A stretch of 64,000 bases of DNA from Methylomonas koyamae (GTDB lineage: Bacteria > Pseudomonadota > Gammaproteobacteria > Methylococcales > Methylomonadaceae): contig NZ_PPPU01000022.1 of NCBI RefSeq assembly GCF_006483455.1, forward strand, positions 124,001 to 188,000. Direction: 5' to 3'. Of the stretch, positions 8,557 through 21,765 are shown in pieces. The stretch's first letter is position 1. The number at the start of each line of letters is the position of its first letter. Below the pieces are notes generated by a model. That model did no database searches, was not told the DNA's origin, and saw nothing but the letters and a program-made list of their open reading frames with translations. The position numbers were made by a program, and so were the translations under genes.

Positions 8557-9483
8557 ATGGAAAACATTCACACCCTGATCGAAAACGTCGAACGCGTCAT
8601 CGTCGGCAAACGGCCGGTCATCGAACTGGCTTGCGTCGCCATCCTTTGCAAAGGCCACATTCTGCTGGAAGACGTGCCGGGAACCGGCAAAACCATGTTG
8701 GCGCGGGCATTGGCGCGGTCGATCCAAGTCGACATGAAGCGCCTGCAATGCACGCCCGATTTATTGCCGTCGGACATCACCGGCGTCGCGGTATACAACC
8801 AGAAAAGCGCGGATTTCGAATTCCGTCCCGGCCCGGTATTCACCCAATTGCTATTGGCCGACGAAATCAACCGGGCGACGCCGCGGGCCCAGTCGGCATT
8901 GCTGGAATGCATGGAAGAGTTCCACGTCAGCGTCGACGGCCAAAGTTACGAATTACCGAAATTATTCACGGTCATGGCTACGCAAAACCCGATTGACATG
9001 GCCGGCACCCATGCGCTGCCGGAGGCGCAGTTGGACCGTTTTTTCATCCGGCTGCATATGGGCTATCCCAACATCGACCAGGAAATCAAAATTTTGGCGG
9101 CGCAAGCGCACAACCATCCGATCGAGACCCTGCAACCGGTTACCACCGAAGCCCAAATTCTGGCGGCGCGCGCCGAGGTGAAAAATGTCTATATCAGCCC
9201 TGATGTGGCCGCCTACGTCGTCGGTATCGGCGCTGCCAGCCGCAAACACGCCGATCTTCGTTTGGGCGCCAGCCCCCGCGCAACCTTGGCGCTGGCGCGC
9301 GCCGCGCAAGGTTTGGCCTGGTTGCGCGGCCAAGCCTTCGTCACTCCGGATTTGGTGAAGCTAATCGCGCCGGCGGTACTGGAGCACCGATTGCTGGTGC
9401 GGCCGCAGGCGGCGGTGCTGGGCCGCAGCGCCGGCGAAATTCTGGCCGAGATTCTTGGCCAATTGCCGCCGCCGGTGGTGTAG
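8557..9483 (+). CDS. MoxR family AAA+ ATPase
   Basis: MoxR-type ATPases act as chaperones in maturation of protein complexes, often with DUF58/VWA partners encoded next to them, as here. Motifs: Walker A EDVPGTGKTMLARAL, Walker B LLLADEINRATPRAQSALLECMEE, sensor 1 VMATQNPID, then the C-terminal lid with GASPRATLAL. The 308 residues are standard length. The DUF58 gene follows 4 bp after the stop codon, so the two are almost certainly co-translated. Confidence 0.93.
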   Translation: MENIHTLIENVERVIVGKRPVIELACVAILCKGHILLEDVPGTGKTMLARALARSIQVDMKRLQCTPDLLPSDITGVAVYNQKSADFEFRPGPVFTQLLLADEINRATPRAQSALLECMEEFHVSVDGQSYELPKLFTVMATQNPIDMAGTHALPEAQLDRFFIRLHMGYPNIDQEIKILAAQAHNHPIETLQPVTTEAQILAARAEVKNVYISPDVAAYVVGIGAASRKHADLRLGASPRATLALARAAQGLAWLRGQAFVTPDLVKLIAPAVLEHRLLVRPQAAVLGRSAGEILAEILGQLPPPVV

Positions 9484-9487
9484 GCCG

Positions 9488-10744
9488 ATGTCGGTTCAAC
9501 GCCGGTTTTGGATACTGGCCGGTTTTGCGTTGGCGGCTTATGCCGCCGCCATCGCCCGCGAACAAAGTCTGCCTTGGCTATTGGCGGCCTTGATTGGCGG
9601 CGGTTTACTGAGCGGTTTGCTTTGGCCTTATCTGTTGTTGAAGCGGGTGGCAATCCGTCGGATCGCCCCGCAACGGGCTTTGGAAGGCGATACGGTTAAA
9701 TTCGAATTCGAAGTGCATAACCGTGGCTGGCTGCCGCGCTTTATGCTGGAGTTAGCCGACCATCTGCCTTTTGTCGGCGCCGCCGAATCGCTGCCTGCCG
9801 CCGGCGCTCGCTTGCTCGGCGGGATTTCGTACATCCCCGGCGGCGCTAGCCGCCGTTTCGAGTTGACGTTGCAATGCGAAAAACGCGGCTTTTACCGGCT
9901 GGGGCCGGTCGGCCTGGCTTCGTCGTTTCCGTTAGGTTTGGCGGAACTGCGTATCGCCGGAGAACAGACGACGCCAGAATTCACGATCTACCCCAAATTG
10001 TTTCCGATCCAGGCCTTGGCCTTGCTCGGTGCGCCCAGCCAGATTCACCGCGGCGCCTACTGTTTGCCGGAGGGCGCCGGAGCGGCCGAGTTCGCCGGCC
10101 TGCGCGAATACCGCAGCGGCGACAACCCGCGCCACGTGCACTGGCCGACCACCGCGCGCATGAACGAATTGATGGTAAAAGAATTCGAACCGTTGGCTTC
10201 GGCTTGCCTTTACATCGCACTGGATTTGGCCAAGGACGCCAATGTCGGCCGCGGCCGCCACAGCACCCTGGAGTATGCGATACGCATCGCCGCATCGGTC
10301 GCCGGATATGCCTGCCGCCAAAACATCCATAGCCGCTTGCTGGCTTACGGGGCTCAAACCGTGCGCTTTGCTTCCGGCAAAGGCGACTTGCACTTTCAGC
10401 ATATGTTGGACGCCTTGGCCGTGGCGGACAGCGACGGCCGCACCCCGTACGCCGAACTGTTGACCGACATCGCGTTGGATTGCCAGCGCGGCGAGACGGT
10501 GGTGTTGCTGCTCAGCGAACCGCCGCACCGGGACTCGGCGACGCTACAAGCGCTGGCTTTGCTGCGCGCCAGAGGCGCCAATTTGCTGGCGGTAAGTTTC
10601 GATCGCGACAGTTTTTTTCCGAGCGGCGCCGGCATGGCCGCCGCACCGCGGCGGCGGGATTTGACCCTGGGCCTGCTGGAGATGGGTGTGCCGAGCCTGA
10701 CCGTGCGCAAAGGCGACGATTTGACCGAGGTATTCAATTCGTGA
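9488..10744 (+). CDS. DUF58 domain-containing protein
   Basis: MoxR partner protein. Two N-terminal membrane helices (about residues 8-50) are followed by a region with beta-rich character and then the DUF58 signature GLREYRSGDNPRHVHWPTTARMNELMVKEFE (about residues 208-238), after which comes a VWA-like domain beginning LYIALDLAKDANVGRGRHS. I used the ATG at 9488, 4 bp after the moxR stop. The stop overlaps the GTG start of the next gene. The product is probably an inner-membrane protein with a cytoplasmic von Willebrand-like domain, but its client is unknown. Confidence 0.88.
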   Translation: MSVQRRFWILAGFALAAYAAAIAREQSLPWLLAALIGGGLLSGLLWPYLLLKRVAIRRIAPQRALEGDTVKFEFEVHNRGWLPRFMLELADHLPFVGAAESLPAAGARLLGGISYIPGGASRRFELTLQCEKRGFYRLGPVGLASSFPLGLAELRIAGEQTTPEFTIYPKLFPIQALALLGAPSQIHRGAYCLPEGAGAAEFAGLREYRSGDNPRHVHWPTTARMNELMVKEFEPLASACLYIALDLAKDANVGRGRHSTLEYAIRIAASVAGYACRQNIHSRLLAYGAQTVRFASGKGDLHFQHMLDALAVADSDGRTPYAELLTDIALDCQRGETVVLLLSEPPHRDSATLQALALLRARGANLLAVSFDRDSFFPSGAGMAAAPRRRDLTLGLLEMGVPSLTVRKGDDLTEVFNS

Positions 10745-12099
10745 GCGAAACCAAACTTGCCGGATCGCTGTATGCCGGGTTGTTCGCCGCGCAACTGTTG
10801 GCGCTGGCCTGCAACGCGTATTTGGATATCGGCTACGGCAGCTTCGGCAGGGAAATGCTGTTTTGGACGGTGGTGTGCGGCGGCACCCTGGCTGTTGGCT
10901 GGCGCCAAGCCCGAAAAGCCGGCGGCTGGGGCGGCATTGCCCAAAAATTCGTGTTGTTTTTCGGTTTGGTGTTGTTCGTGTTCGCATTCTTGCCGCTGTG
11001 GGGCATGCCGCGCGCCGGCCTGTACCTGCTGGCGATGCTGCAAGCGGCTTACAATTGCGCGACCGCCAGTCGCCGCCAGTTGCACCTGGGGTTGTTGACC
11101 TCGCTGGCCTTGGTGCTGTTTGCCGCTTCCCACTACCGGGCGGACTGGACCATGTTGTTTTATATCCTGCCGTATCTGATGGCCGCCGTGTTTACCTTGG
11201 TTGCCAGCCAGATTGGTCAGCGTAGCGACGACCTGCGCCTGACCGGCCTGGCGCGGACATCGAGCAGCCAGGGGCAGGGCGCCGCCAGCTTGGCCGCCAC
11301 GCTGAGCATCTTGTTGCTCGGTGGCGGCTTGTACCTGTTGACCCCGCAAGTCAGTTGGCCTTATCTGGAATCGCGCTTCGGCCAGGATATTCCGCAGGCG
11401 CCGGGCGGCGAGCTGGAACAGGCGGAGTCCGGCGGGCAGACCGGTTCCGCCGCAACTAAAAGCCAGGGCGGGGCCGCCGAAAACGGAACCGGTGGCGGCC
11501 AAGGTTTGCAATGGCCGGGCATGCACTGGCCCGGTCCGCAGGAAATGCGCGCCGCGGCGCAGCGGCCGCATATGCCGCACTGGCAAAAATCGGCGATTGA
11601 GCAACTGGCCGGATTCAGCGAAACGCTACAGCCGGCGGTATTGCTTGTCTTCGATTGGTGGCGCTGGCTGCGGCAATGGCTGCGCGAACATTGGCTGGAT
11701 TTGATGTTCGCGTTGCTGGGATTGATTCTGCTGGCCGTGATACTGGCTTTCCGCAATCTGCTGCGGGAGACGCCTTGGGCGATCTGGCTGGCAAGCCGTT
11801 GGGATTATTGGTATCTGGGCCGCTGCGGACGCCACGCCGGGGGCGAGTCCGGCGCTTGCCAATACTACCGGGCGATGGAACGTTTGTTTGCGCTCGGCGA
11901 ATTGCCCAGATCGCGCTTCAGCAATACGCGCGAATATCTGGCGCAGATCAACCGGCTGCAGCGTCGGCAGGTCCAGCGCCACGCTCAGGAGCTGACGCAC
12001 TTGTTCGAAGCAGCCCGCTACGGGGCCGGCGCCGCCGACCCGGCGCACTTGCAACGCATGCGGCGGATTTATCTGGAAATGTATCGCGAATCGATTTGA
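10741..12099 (+). CDS. TgpA-like membrane protein with DUF4129-type C-terminus, no transglutaminase core
   Basis: The GTG start at 10741 overlaps the upstream stop (GTGA). Residues 1-200 hold about six membrane helices like the DUF3488 part of TgpA-type proteins. A Gly/Gln/Pro-rich linker follows (about 215-270). A further membrane helix (about 315-340) precedes a C-terminal domain resembling DUF4129, with TREYLAQINRL and LTHLFEAARYG. The transglutaminase-like core normally located between the two membrane parts, with its Cys-His-Asp triad, is absent; only about 100 residues fill that place. The operon thus keeps the MoxR-DUF58-TgpA order but has lost the enzymatic part of this member. Confidence 0.75.
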   Translation: MSETKLAGSLYAGLFAAQLLALACNAYLDIGYGSFGREMLFWTVVCGGTLAVGWRQARKAGGWGGIAQKFVLFFGLVLFVFAFLPLWGMPRAGLYLLAMLQAAYNCATASRRQLHLGLLTSLALVLFAASHYRADWTMLFYILPYLMAAVFTLVASQIGQRSDDLRLTGLARTSSSQGQGAASLAATLSILLLGGGLYLLTPQVSWPYLESRFGQDIPQAPGGELEQAESGGQTGSAATKSQGGAAENGTGGGQGLQWPGMHWPGPQEMRAAAQRPHMPHWQKSAIEQLAGFSETLQPAVLLVFDWWRWLRQWLREHWLDLMFALLGLILLAVILAFRNLLRETPWAIWLASRWDYWYLGRCGRHAGGESGACQYYRAMERLFALGELPRSRFSNTREYLAQINRLQRRQVQRHAQELTHLFEAARYGAGAADPAHLQRMRRIYLEMYRESI

Positions 12100-12168
12100 A
12101 ACGCTCGCGTCGGGCGCGTACCCAGCGCCGACATGAGCCTGTTTCTCGGCTTGCCGTTCGGGCGCGGC

Positions 12169-13145
12169 TCAAGGCGCGAACTGCGCCTTCAATGCCAGTA
12201 TTTCCGGCATGATCGCCATGAACAGTTCCAGCAAATGCGGGTCGAAATGGCTGCCTGCGCCGCTACGCATCGTTTCCAGGACCGTTTCCTGCGGCCAGGC
12301 TGGTTTGTAAGGCCGTTTGCTGCTCAAGGCATCGAACACGTCGGCAATTGCGACGATGCGGGCCGATTCGGGGATGGCTGCGCCGGCCAAGCCGGCCGGA
12401 TATCCGGTGCCGTCCCAGCGTTCGTGGTGGTAATGGGCGATTTCGGCGGCCATTTTGAATACCGGATTGTCGGTCTTGCTCAGAATGTCGTAGCCGATTT
12501 GCGAATGCGTTTTCATGATGTCCCAATCGCGGCCGGCCAAACCCGATTGCGCCTTCAAGATCGCGTGCGGAATGCCAATCTTGCCGGTGTCGTGGGTCGG
12601 GGCGGCCAGCTTGATCATTTCCACTTGCGCCGGGCTCCAGCCGGCAGCACGGGCCAGCGCCGCCGAATAGGCCGCCATCCGCCAGATGTGGTCGCCGGTG
12701 TAAGGGTCGTTGTAATGGCCGGCGGCACCCAGCATTTCGATCGCGGCGCGGGCCAAGTCATCCAGTTCCTCGACCCGGACCAGCGACAGGTGGGTTTGGA
12801 CCCGGCGCAGCACGATCGGGCCGGAAACCGGCTTTTGAATGTAGTCCACCGCACCGACGTCGAAACCGTAGGCCTCGTTTTCGGTTTCGCCCATCGCCGT
12901 GACGAAAATGACCGGAATCTTCGCGGTGCCGGCGTCCGCTTTCAAGTGGATGCAGACCTGGTAACCGTCCATGTCCGGCATCATGATGTCCAGCAGAATC
13001 AGGTCCGGCCGGTGGTCGCGCGCTGCGGCCAGCGCTTTTTCGCCGTTGATGGCGAAAATCAGCTCGTAGCGGTCTTTCAGGATTTGCTGCAACACCTTCA
13101 GATTGTTCGGTTCGTCGTCGACCAGCAGCAGTTTGTAACTGTCTT

Positions 13146-13149
<4 letters not shown>
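12169..13149 (-). CDS. Response regulator with HD-GYP domain (c-di-GMP phosphodiesterase)
   Basis: Receiver domain (about residues 5-120; LLLVDDEPNN, phospho-acceptor Asp in LILLDIMMPDMDG, Lys in DYIQKPV) joined to an HD-GYP domain (about 135-320). The HD-GYP part has THDTGKIGIPHAIL, HHERWDGTGYPAGL and ARIVAIADVFDALSS, so metal ligands and the GYP triplet are intact and activity against cyclic di-GMP is expected. The gene overlaps the end of the upstream hybrid kinase by 4 bp, so the kinase is its probable phosphodonor. It converges with the MoxR operon. Confidence 0.93.
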
Positions 13150-16835
<3,686 letters not shown>

Positions 16836-17051
16836 CAGAGTATGCCTCGCGGGGATGGCGTTGCCGCCGATGTTACGCCGAATGCCGGCAGCGCTGCAAC
16901 GCTTGAATATGACCGGCCGTTAGTGGATTAACATGCCGCGGCGGGCGAGCTTGTCAAACCGGACCAGGTTGGGGGCTGGCAAAAAGCGCGGATTCAATGG
17001 CACCGGGTTTCCGTATAATTCCGGCCAGTTCAACAACATAAGCAAAATCGT

Positions 17052-17528
17052 ATGTCGATCGTCGATTTGACCGCCGCACCTCATCACCTGCCAACTTTGG
17101 CCGCCTGGCACCAAGCGGAATGGGCGTATTTGAATCCGGGCGAAACCTTGCCGATGCGCATCGCCAGGATGCAGGCTTATTTGCAGGCCGGCCTGATTCC
17201 ATCGACCTTTGTCTACGAGCGACAAGGTTGTCTGGCCGGGTCGGCGGCCATTGTGGCCTGCGATATGGAAACCCGACCGCAGTGGACGCCTTGGTTGGCC
17301 AGCGTGTTTGTCGCGCCGGAGTTTCGTCGGCAGGGAATCGGCGGGCGCTTGGTGCGGCATGTCATGGCCCAAGCCGGTGCGGCCGGTTACGAGCAGTTGT
17401 ACTTGTTTACCCCGGATCGGGTTGCGTTTTACGAAACTCTGGGGTGGCAGCCTGTTGCCGAGGAAATATACCGCGGCAGCCGGGTTAGCGTGATGCGGGC
17501 GCAATTGCACGATCTTGAAACGGCGTAG
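17052..17528 (+). CDS. GNAT family N-acetyltransferase
   Basis: 158 residues with the acetyl-CoA loop RRQGIGG in ASVFVAPEFRRQGIGGRLV (about residues 88-106) and the C-terminal AFYETLGW block. The substrate is not predictable. A consensus TATAAT at 17014-17019 lies 33 nt before the ATG, though the -35 region is poor. The gene stands alone, divergent from the hybrid kinase. Confidence 0.88.
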   Translation: MSIVDLTAAPHHLPTLAAWHQAEWAYLNPGETLPMRIARMQAYLQAGLIPSTFVYERQGCLAGSAAIVACDMETRPQWTPWLASVFVAPEFRRQGIGGRLVRHVMAQAGAAGYEQLYLFTPDRVAFYETLGWQPVAEEIYRGSRVSVMRAQLHDLETA

Positions 17529-17573
17529 TGTTGGCGGGCGGGCAGACTAGAAAAAACCTTGATTATTAAATGC

Positions 17574-17603
17574 TTGACAGCGGCGAGCGATAAATTCTAG
17601 GCT
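17574..17603 (+). promoter_or_regulatory. Sigma-70-type promoter for the secreted propeller gene
   Basis: TTGACA (17574-17579) is followed after 18 bp by TAGGCT (17598-17603), about 30 nt before the start codon at 17635, which itself has GGAG 6 nt upstream. The -35 box is perfect and the -10 is weak. Confidence 0.45.
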
Positions 17604-17634
17604 CAGTTGACTTTTGCCACAGCCGGAGTACGCC

Positions 17635-19578
17635 ATGAAACGAATTGCGCTCAGTCTTGCCGGGGCCGTGTTAAGCGGTGTGTTTGTCAATCAGGCGGTG
17701 GCGGTCAGTATTACCCAACGGGCCGGCAACAATTTCCGCACCGCCGCCAACAATCAGGAAGTGCTGCTTGACAAGGATAGCGTCAACCCCGACCGCTTCG
17801 GTTTGTTGCGTACCTATGATTTCAACGCCAAAGTCGAAACCCAGCCATTGGTGCTGGAAAACGCGGCCAACGGCGACGATTTGGTCGTCGTCACGACGAT
17901 GAAAAACGAAGTTGTCGGCATCAACGCCCGCACCGATGCCACCGTTTATCACGTCAAATTGGGGCCGGAAATCAGTTCGCAGGACATGGATATGTGGAAG
18001 CACACGCCGACCTGGGGCATATCGGCCACGCCTATCGTCGATCCGGCCAGCAATACTTTATTTGTCGCCTCCTGGCAAAAGAAAAACAACGACAACAAGC
18101 TCCGCGACTATTGGGTCTATGCCTTGAATCCCGCGGACGGCAGCCAAAAAGCGCCGCCGGTGAGGATTTTCGGCCGGTCGCAGGAAGGCAACGGCTGTTG
18201 GTTCAACGACGCCGGTGCGCTTTACCGGGAGAATAACCAGACCAAGCAATATGTCTATCCCAAGTTGCGCGCCGGTCTGGCATTGACCGCGAATAACGGC
18301 TTGGTCATGGCATTTGCCGCCAACGAGGAAAAATTGCTGGGCGGGCGCAAAAATCCGCACGGTTTTGTCGTCGCCTACGATACCCGCGCGCTGCTGGGGC
18401 AGCCGGGGTTCTCCAAAGAAGCGGCGATCTTCTGCGCGACCGCGTTCAATTCGTGGGGCGCCGGCATCTGGCACGCCGGCGGCGCACCGGTCACCGAAGA
18501 CGACATGATCTACGTTGCCACCTCCAACGGTACGTCCAATAACGGCGGCGTCGATCTGGCGGAAAGCATGATCAAACTGCGCTTCAAGCCCGGCCTTGGC
18601 GGCGCCCGGCCGCTGTTGGAGCAAGTGGATTATTACAAAGCCTTTCTTGACGAGCGGGTTGCGCCAAAGGATTGCCTGTGGCAGGACAACGACTCGGAAG
18701 TGTCCTGCGGCCGGGCCGGTGCCGGTTCCGCTGGCGCGGATTGGGATTTCGGTGCGGCGGGGCCGATGCTGGTGCCGGGTTCGAGTTTGCTGCTCCAAGG
18801 CACCAAGGACGGCATCATTTATTCGTTGGATAAATTCAATCTGGGGAAAAACGATCGCTTCAACCAGTTGCTATCCAAACCGCCGCTGGTGGCGACTTAC
18901 TACGGCGGCGGCATCGACGAGAACTGGGACAGGGCGCAACACCTGAACCGCAGTCTTCCGTGTCCGGCGGCCGGCCACAGCGACCACGGCTGGTTCGTAC
19001 CCTGCGGCGATCCGGAAAACAACAAGATGCACCATATCCATGCTTTGGCGCTGGCGCAACGCGACCAGAGCGGCGGTATCGTCTACGTCTGGGGCGAAAA
19101 TTCGCGGTTGAAGGCTTACGATTTCTCGACGCTGGACGGCAAATTGCCCAGCTTCCGCGCCGAAGCCGACGATCTGGCCTCGGTCGGCGTCGCCTCTCCC
19201 GGCGGCATGCCCGGCGGTTTGCTGATGATCTCCGGCAAACCCTCGGCCGCATCGGCGTTTCCGCACGCTATCGACTTCGGTTCTGCCATTGTCTGGGCGG
19301 TTTATTCCAAATTCGGCGATGCAAATAAGGAGTTCGCCGAAGGCCAATTGGTCGCCTACGACGCGACCACGGTGTTGCCGGGCAACAAGCTGAAACGCCT
19401 GTTCCGCACCGGCGACGACAATAACGGCGGCCTGGGCAAAATGTCGCGAATGATCCCGCCGGTGGTCGCCAACGGTCGGGTGTATGTGATGATTTACCGA
19501 ATCGGCACCTCGGATTGCACCGCGCCGGATAACCAGTTGCCGGTTTGCAGCCAATTGAAGGTGTATGGTTTGAAATAG
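17635..19578 (+). CDS. Secreted PQQ-like beta-propeller protein
   Basis: 647 residues starting MKRIALSLAGAVLSG, a Sec signal peptide with likely cleavage after VNQAVA (about residue 24). The mature part has repeated blades of the quinoprotein type, for example LVVVTTMKNEVVGINARTDA, YWVYALNPADGS and IIYSLDKFNL, plus several Cys (GCWFND, KDCLWQ, SCGR, LPCP, VPCGD, SDCT, PVCS) suggesting disulfide bonds in the periplasm or outside. The start codon has GGAG 6 nt upstream. I do not see the complete tryptophan docking motifs or the vicinal Cys pair of methanol dehydrogenase, so quinone binding is unproven. It stands alone in its transcript. Confidence 0.7.
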   Translation: MKRIALSLAGAVLSGVFVNQAVAVSITQRAGNNFRTAANNQEVLLDKDSVNPDRFGLLRTYDFNAKVETQPLVLENAANGDDLVVVTTMKNEVVGINARTDATVYHVKLGPEISSQDMDMWKHTPTWGISATPIVDPASNTLFVASWQKKNNDNKLRDYWVYALNPADGSQKAPPVRIFGRSQEGNGCWFNDAGALYRENNQTKQYVYPKLRAGLALTANNGLVMAFAANEEKLLGGRKNPHGFVVAYDTRALLGQPGFSKEAAIFCATAFNSWGAGIWHAGGAPVTEDDMIYVATSNGTSNNGGVDLAESMIKLRFKPGLGGARPLLEQVDYYKAFLDERVAPKDCLWQDNDSEVSCGRAGAGSAGADWDFGAAGPMLVPGSSLLLQGTKDGIIYSLDKFNLGKNDRFNQLLSKPPLVATYYGGGIDENWDRAQHLNRSLPCPAAGHSDHGWFVPCGDPENNKMHHIHALALAQRDQSGGIVYVWGENSRLKAYDFSTLDGKLPSFRAEADDLASVGVASPGGMPGGLLMISGKPSAASAFPHAIDFGSAIVWAVYSKFGDANKEFAEGQLVAYDATTVLPGNKLKRLFRTGDDNNGGLGKMSRMIPPVVANGRVYVMIYRIGTSDCTAPDNQLPVCSQLKVYGLK

Positions 19579-19829
19579 CCGGGGTTTGTGAGTTGTTCCG
19601 CGCTATTCGGTTGCGAGGTTGATTGGCTGGTTTCGACCCTTTGCGGTCTGTCACCTAATGTGATTCTATGACAGAGATTGATTCGTTACCAGTCATATAC
19701 CTTGGTCTTCGATAATATGGTGGATTGGGCGCAATGAAACGGTAAACCTAATTGCTATGTTGCTATGGATTGATAAGAGCTGATTTAGCTAACACTTTGC
19801 AGAGGCAAGCTAGTGCTTAATTGCGTAAA

Positions 19830-20762
19830 TCAACGATCACTATTTTTCGCTCGCCAGGCAGCAGGTGGAGTACCGATTTCCCGTTTGAAAGCCTTATTGA
19901 AAGCTACTTCGGATTCGTAGCCGACTTTGACGGCGATTTGAGCAATCCCCAAAGCAGACGATTGTTGCAGCAGCTCTTTTGCTAGATTCATCCGGATGAG
20001 TTTGAGATAAGCCATGGGGGCAATGCTCAGTTTTTGCTTAAACTGCTGAGTAAATACCGAGCGGGACATGCCGCTTTGTGCTGCCAACGCGGCTATCGTC
20101 CAGGGCTTGCCAATCTGCTGATGCATGCACCGCAACGCCTTGCCCAATCGCTCATCACTTAACAAACCTGCCCATCCGGTTTGACGGTCGCTAGACCCCG
20201 ACAAATAGGCGCGCAATGTTTGCACGAAAAAAATGTCGGCCAGCGAATTCAGCATGGCCTGAGTGCCAAGAGTTTGCGAGCGGATTTCCTGTTCCATCAA
20301 TGACAATGTGGCCTGTAGGGCAACCAACTCCGAGTCGGTGACCTGAAAACAAATCAACGGAGGCAGTAAATCGAGTGCTAAAGGATAACGCTCAAGCGCA
20401 AAAACGAATTGTCCACCCAGCACGATGGTTTGGTCGCCATCCTGACCACAGCGCAACACTCTACCTTGCAAATTCACCAGCAAATCCTCGAATTTGTCGG
20501 TCGTGCCGTCTGCCGATGAACGAACCCGGAACGCATTGCCACGCGGCAATAAATAACAGAACCCCCGTTCAAGTTTTACCGGCAAGGAACCATCCTTAAG
20601 GTCTATGTAGCAGCAACCCTGGATCACAATGCCAAACTTGGTATGCGGGTAGGCTTTTAAATCAATCCCCCAGGGCGAATGCCCCTCTACTCGGGTATAA
20701 ACGGCTTTTTCTATCTGTAGCTTAGGCAGCAGGACTTCCAGCGCATCCATCAATACGGCCAA
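19830..20762 (-). CDS. AraC family transcriptional regulator
   Basis: 310 residues. An N-terminal cupin-type effector domain (DLKAYPHTKFGIVIQGCCYIDL, about residues 34-55; GFCYLLPRGNAFRV) is followed by two helix-turn-helix motifs in the C-terminal 100 residues (WTIAALAAQSGMSRSVFTQQFKQKL and IAQIAVKVGYESEVAFNKAFKREIG). It is divergent from the SDR gene 103 bp away, the usual arrangement for a regulator of that gene. This patch looks AT-richer than its flanks. Confidence 0.92.
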   Translation of the reverse strand: MAVLMDALEVLLPKLQIEKAVYTRVEGHSPWGIDLKAYPHTKFGIVIQGCCYIDLKDGSLPVKLERGFCYLLPRGNAFRVRSSADGTTDKFEDLLVNLQGRVLRCGQDGDQTIVLGGQFVFALERYPLALDLLPPLICFQVTDSELVALQATLSLMEQEIRSQTLGTQAMLNSLADIFFVQTLRAYLSGSSDRQTGWAGLLSDERLGKALRCMHQQIGKPWTIAALAAQSGMSRSVFTQQFKQKLSIAPMAYLKLIRMNLAKELLQQSSALGIAQIAVKVGYESEVAFNKAFKREIGTPPAAWRAKNSDR

Positions 20763-20865
20763 TCGGACAAAACTTCAGGATTTTCAGGCATGGTTTGACA
20801 AACTCCCCCGTCTTAAACTTCGCACACCCTACAGCGAGGGGATTTAGTGAGGTTAGGAATTTAGC

Positions 20866-21636
20866 ATGAAACTTGAATTGAAAAATAAAAGAGTACTGGT
20901 AACGGGGGGAACGCGTGGTATAGGACTGGCGATTGTGCAGGCAATGGTTGCCGAAGGGGCAACAGTTTGTCTGTGCGCCCGCAATCCGCAACGCCTTAAG
21001 CAGGTAGCTACGGATTTTCAGCAGCAAGGCTATCCGGTAGACGCAAGCTGCTTGGATGTATCGGATTCCAAAGCACTCAAACAATGGATCGCCGACTCAG
21101 CCGAAACCATGGGCGGCATTGATATCATCATTGCCAATCCCAGCGCGTTTGCCATCGGCTTCAGCGAACAGGACTGGCAAATGGGCTATTCAACAGATCT
21201 CATGAGCACAGTTCACTTAATACAGGAAGCTCAACCCTATTTACAGCAATCGGCACTCCAATCAGGCGATGCGGCAATAGTAATCCTTTCTTCCGTGGCA
21301 ACCGTTGAAGCCGACCAAGAAAGCGCTTATGGCGCTTATAAAGCGGCTTTGATTCATGTAGCCAAAGGTGCGGCTCGAAGACTGGCCAATCAGAAAATTC
21401 GCGTCAATGTGATCTCCCCTGGAACGATTTACGTCGAAGACGGTTTTTGGGGCAATGCCAGACAGCAGATGCCGGAATTGTTCCAAAGCTATTTGAACAA
21501 GAATCCATTCGGAAGAATGGGAACACCTGGGGAAGTGGCCAATGTTGCCATTTTTCTGTGTTCTGCCGCTGCTTCCTTTGTAACCGGCGCCAATATTCAT
21601 GTGGATGGCGCCTTGTCGAGCCGGGTTAACTATTGA
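20866..21636 (+). CDS. SDR family NAD(P)-dependent oxidoreductase
   Basis: 256-residue classical short-chain dehydrogenase: cofactor loop VTGGTRGIGLAIV (about 13-25), IIIANPS in place of the usual NNAG, catalytic Ser in ILSSVA, Tyr-x3-Lys in SAYGAYKAALI, and C-terminal ISPGTIYVEDGFWG and FVTGANIHVDGA. Substrate not predictable. The divergent AraC protein is its probable regulator. Confidence 0.92.
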   Translation: MKLELKNKRVLVTGGTRGIGLAIVQAMVAEGATVCLCARNPQRLKQVATDFQQQGYPVDASCLDVSDSKALKQWIADSAETMGGIDIIIANPSAFAIGFSEQDWQMGYSTDLMSTVHLIQEAQPYLQQSALQSGDAAIVILSSVATVEADQESAYGAYKAALIHVAKGAARRLANQKIRVNVISPGTIYVEDGFWGNARQQMPELFQSYLNKNPFGRMGTPGEVANVAIFLCSAAASFVTGANIHVDGALSSRVNY

Positions 21637-21656
21637 TTGTTCGTGTTTGACCGTTT

Positions 21657-21681
21657 CGCAACGCCGTCACACGGCGTTGCG
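21657..21681 (+). terminator. Perfect 11-bp stem hairpin after the SDR gene
   Basis: CGCAACGCCGT and ACGGCGTTGCG are perfect complements separated by 3 nt, beginning 20 nt after the SDR stop. There is no long T-tract, so termination may be weak. Confidence 0.5.
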
Positions 21682-21765
21682 TAAATCGAGCAATGCTACC
21701 CCATCAGTCAAGCTCGACTCGCTAAATCGCCCACATTATAAAAAACGTTAATCATCGGAAGTTTT

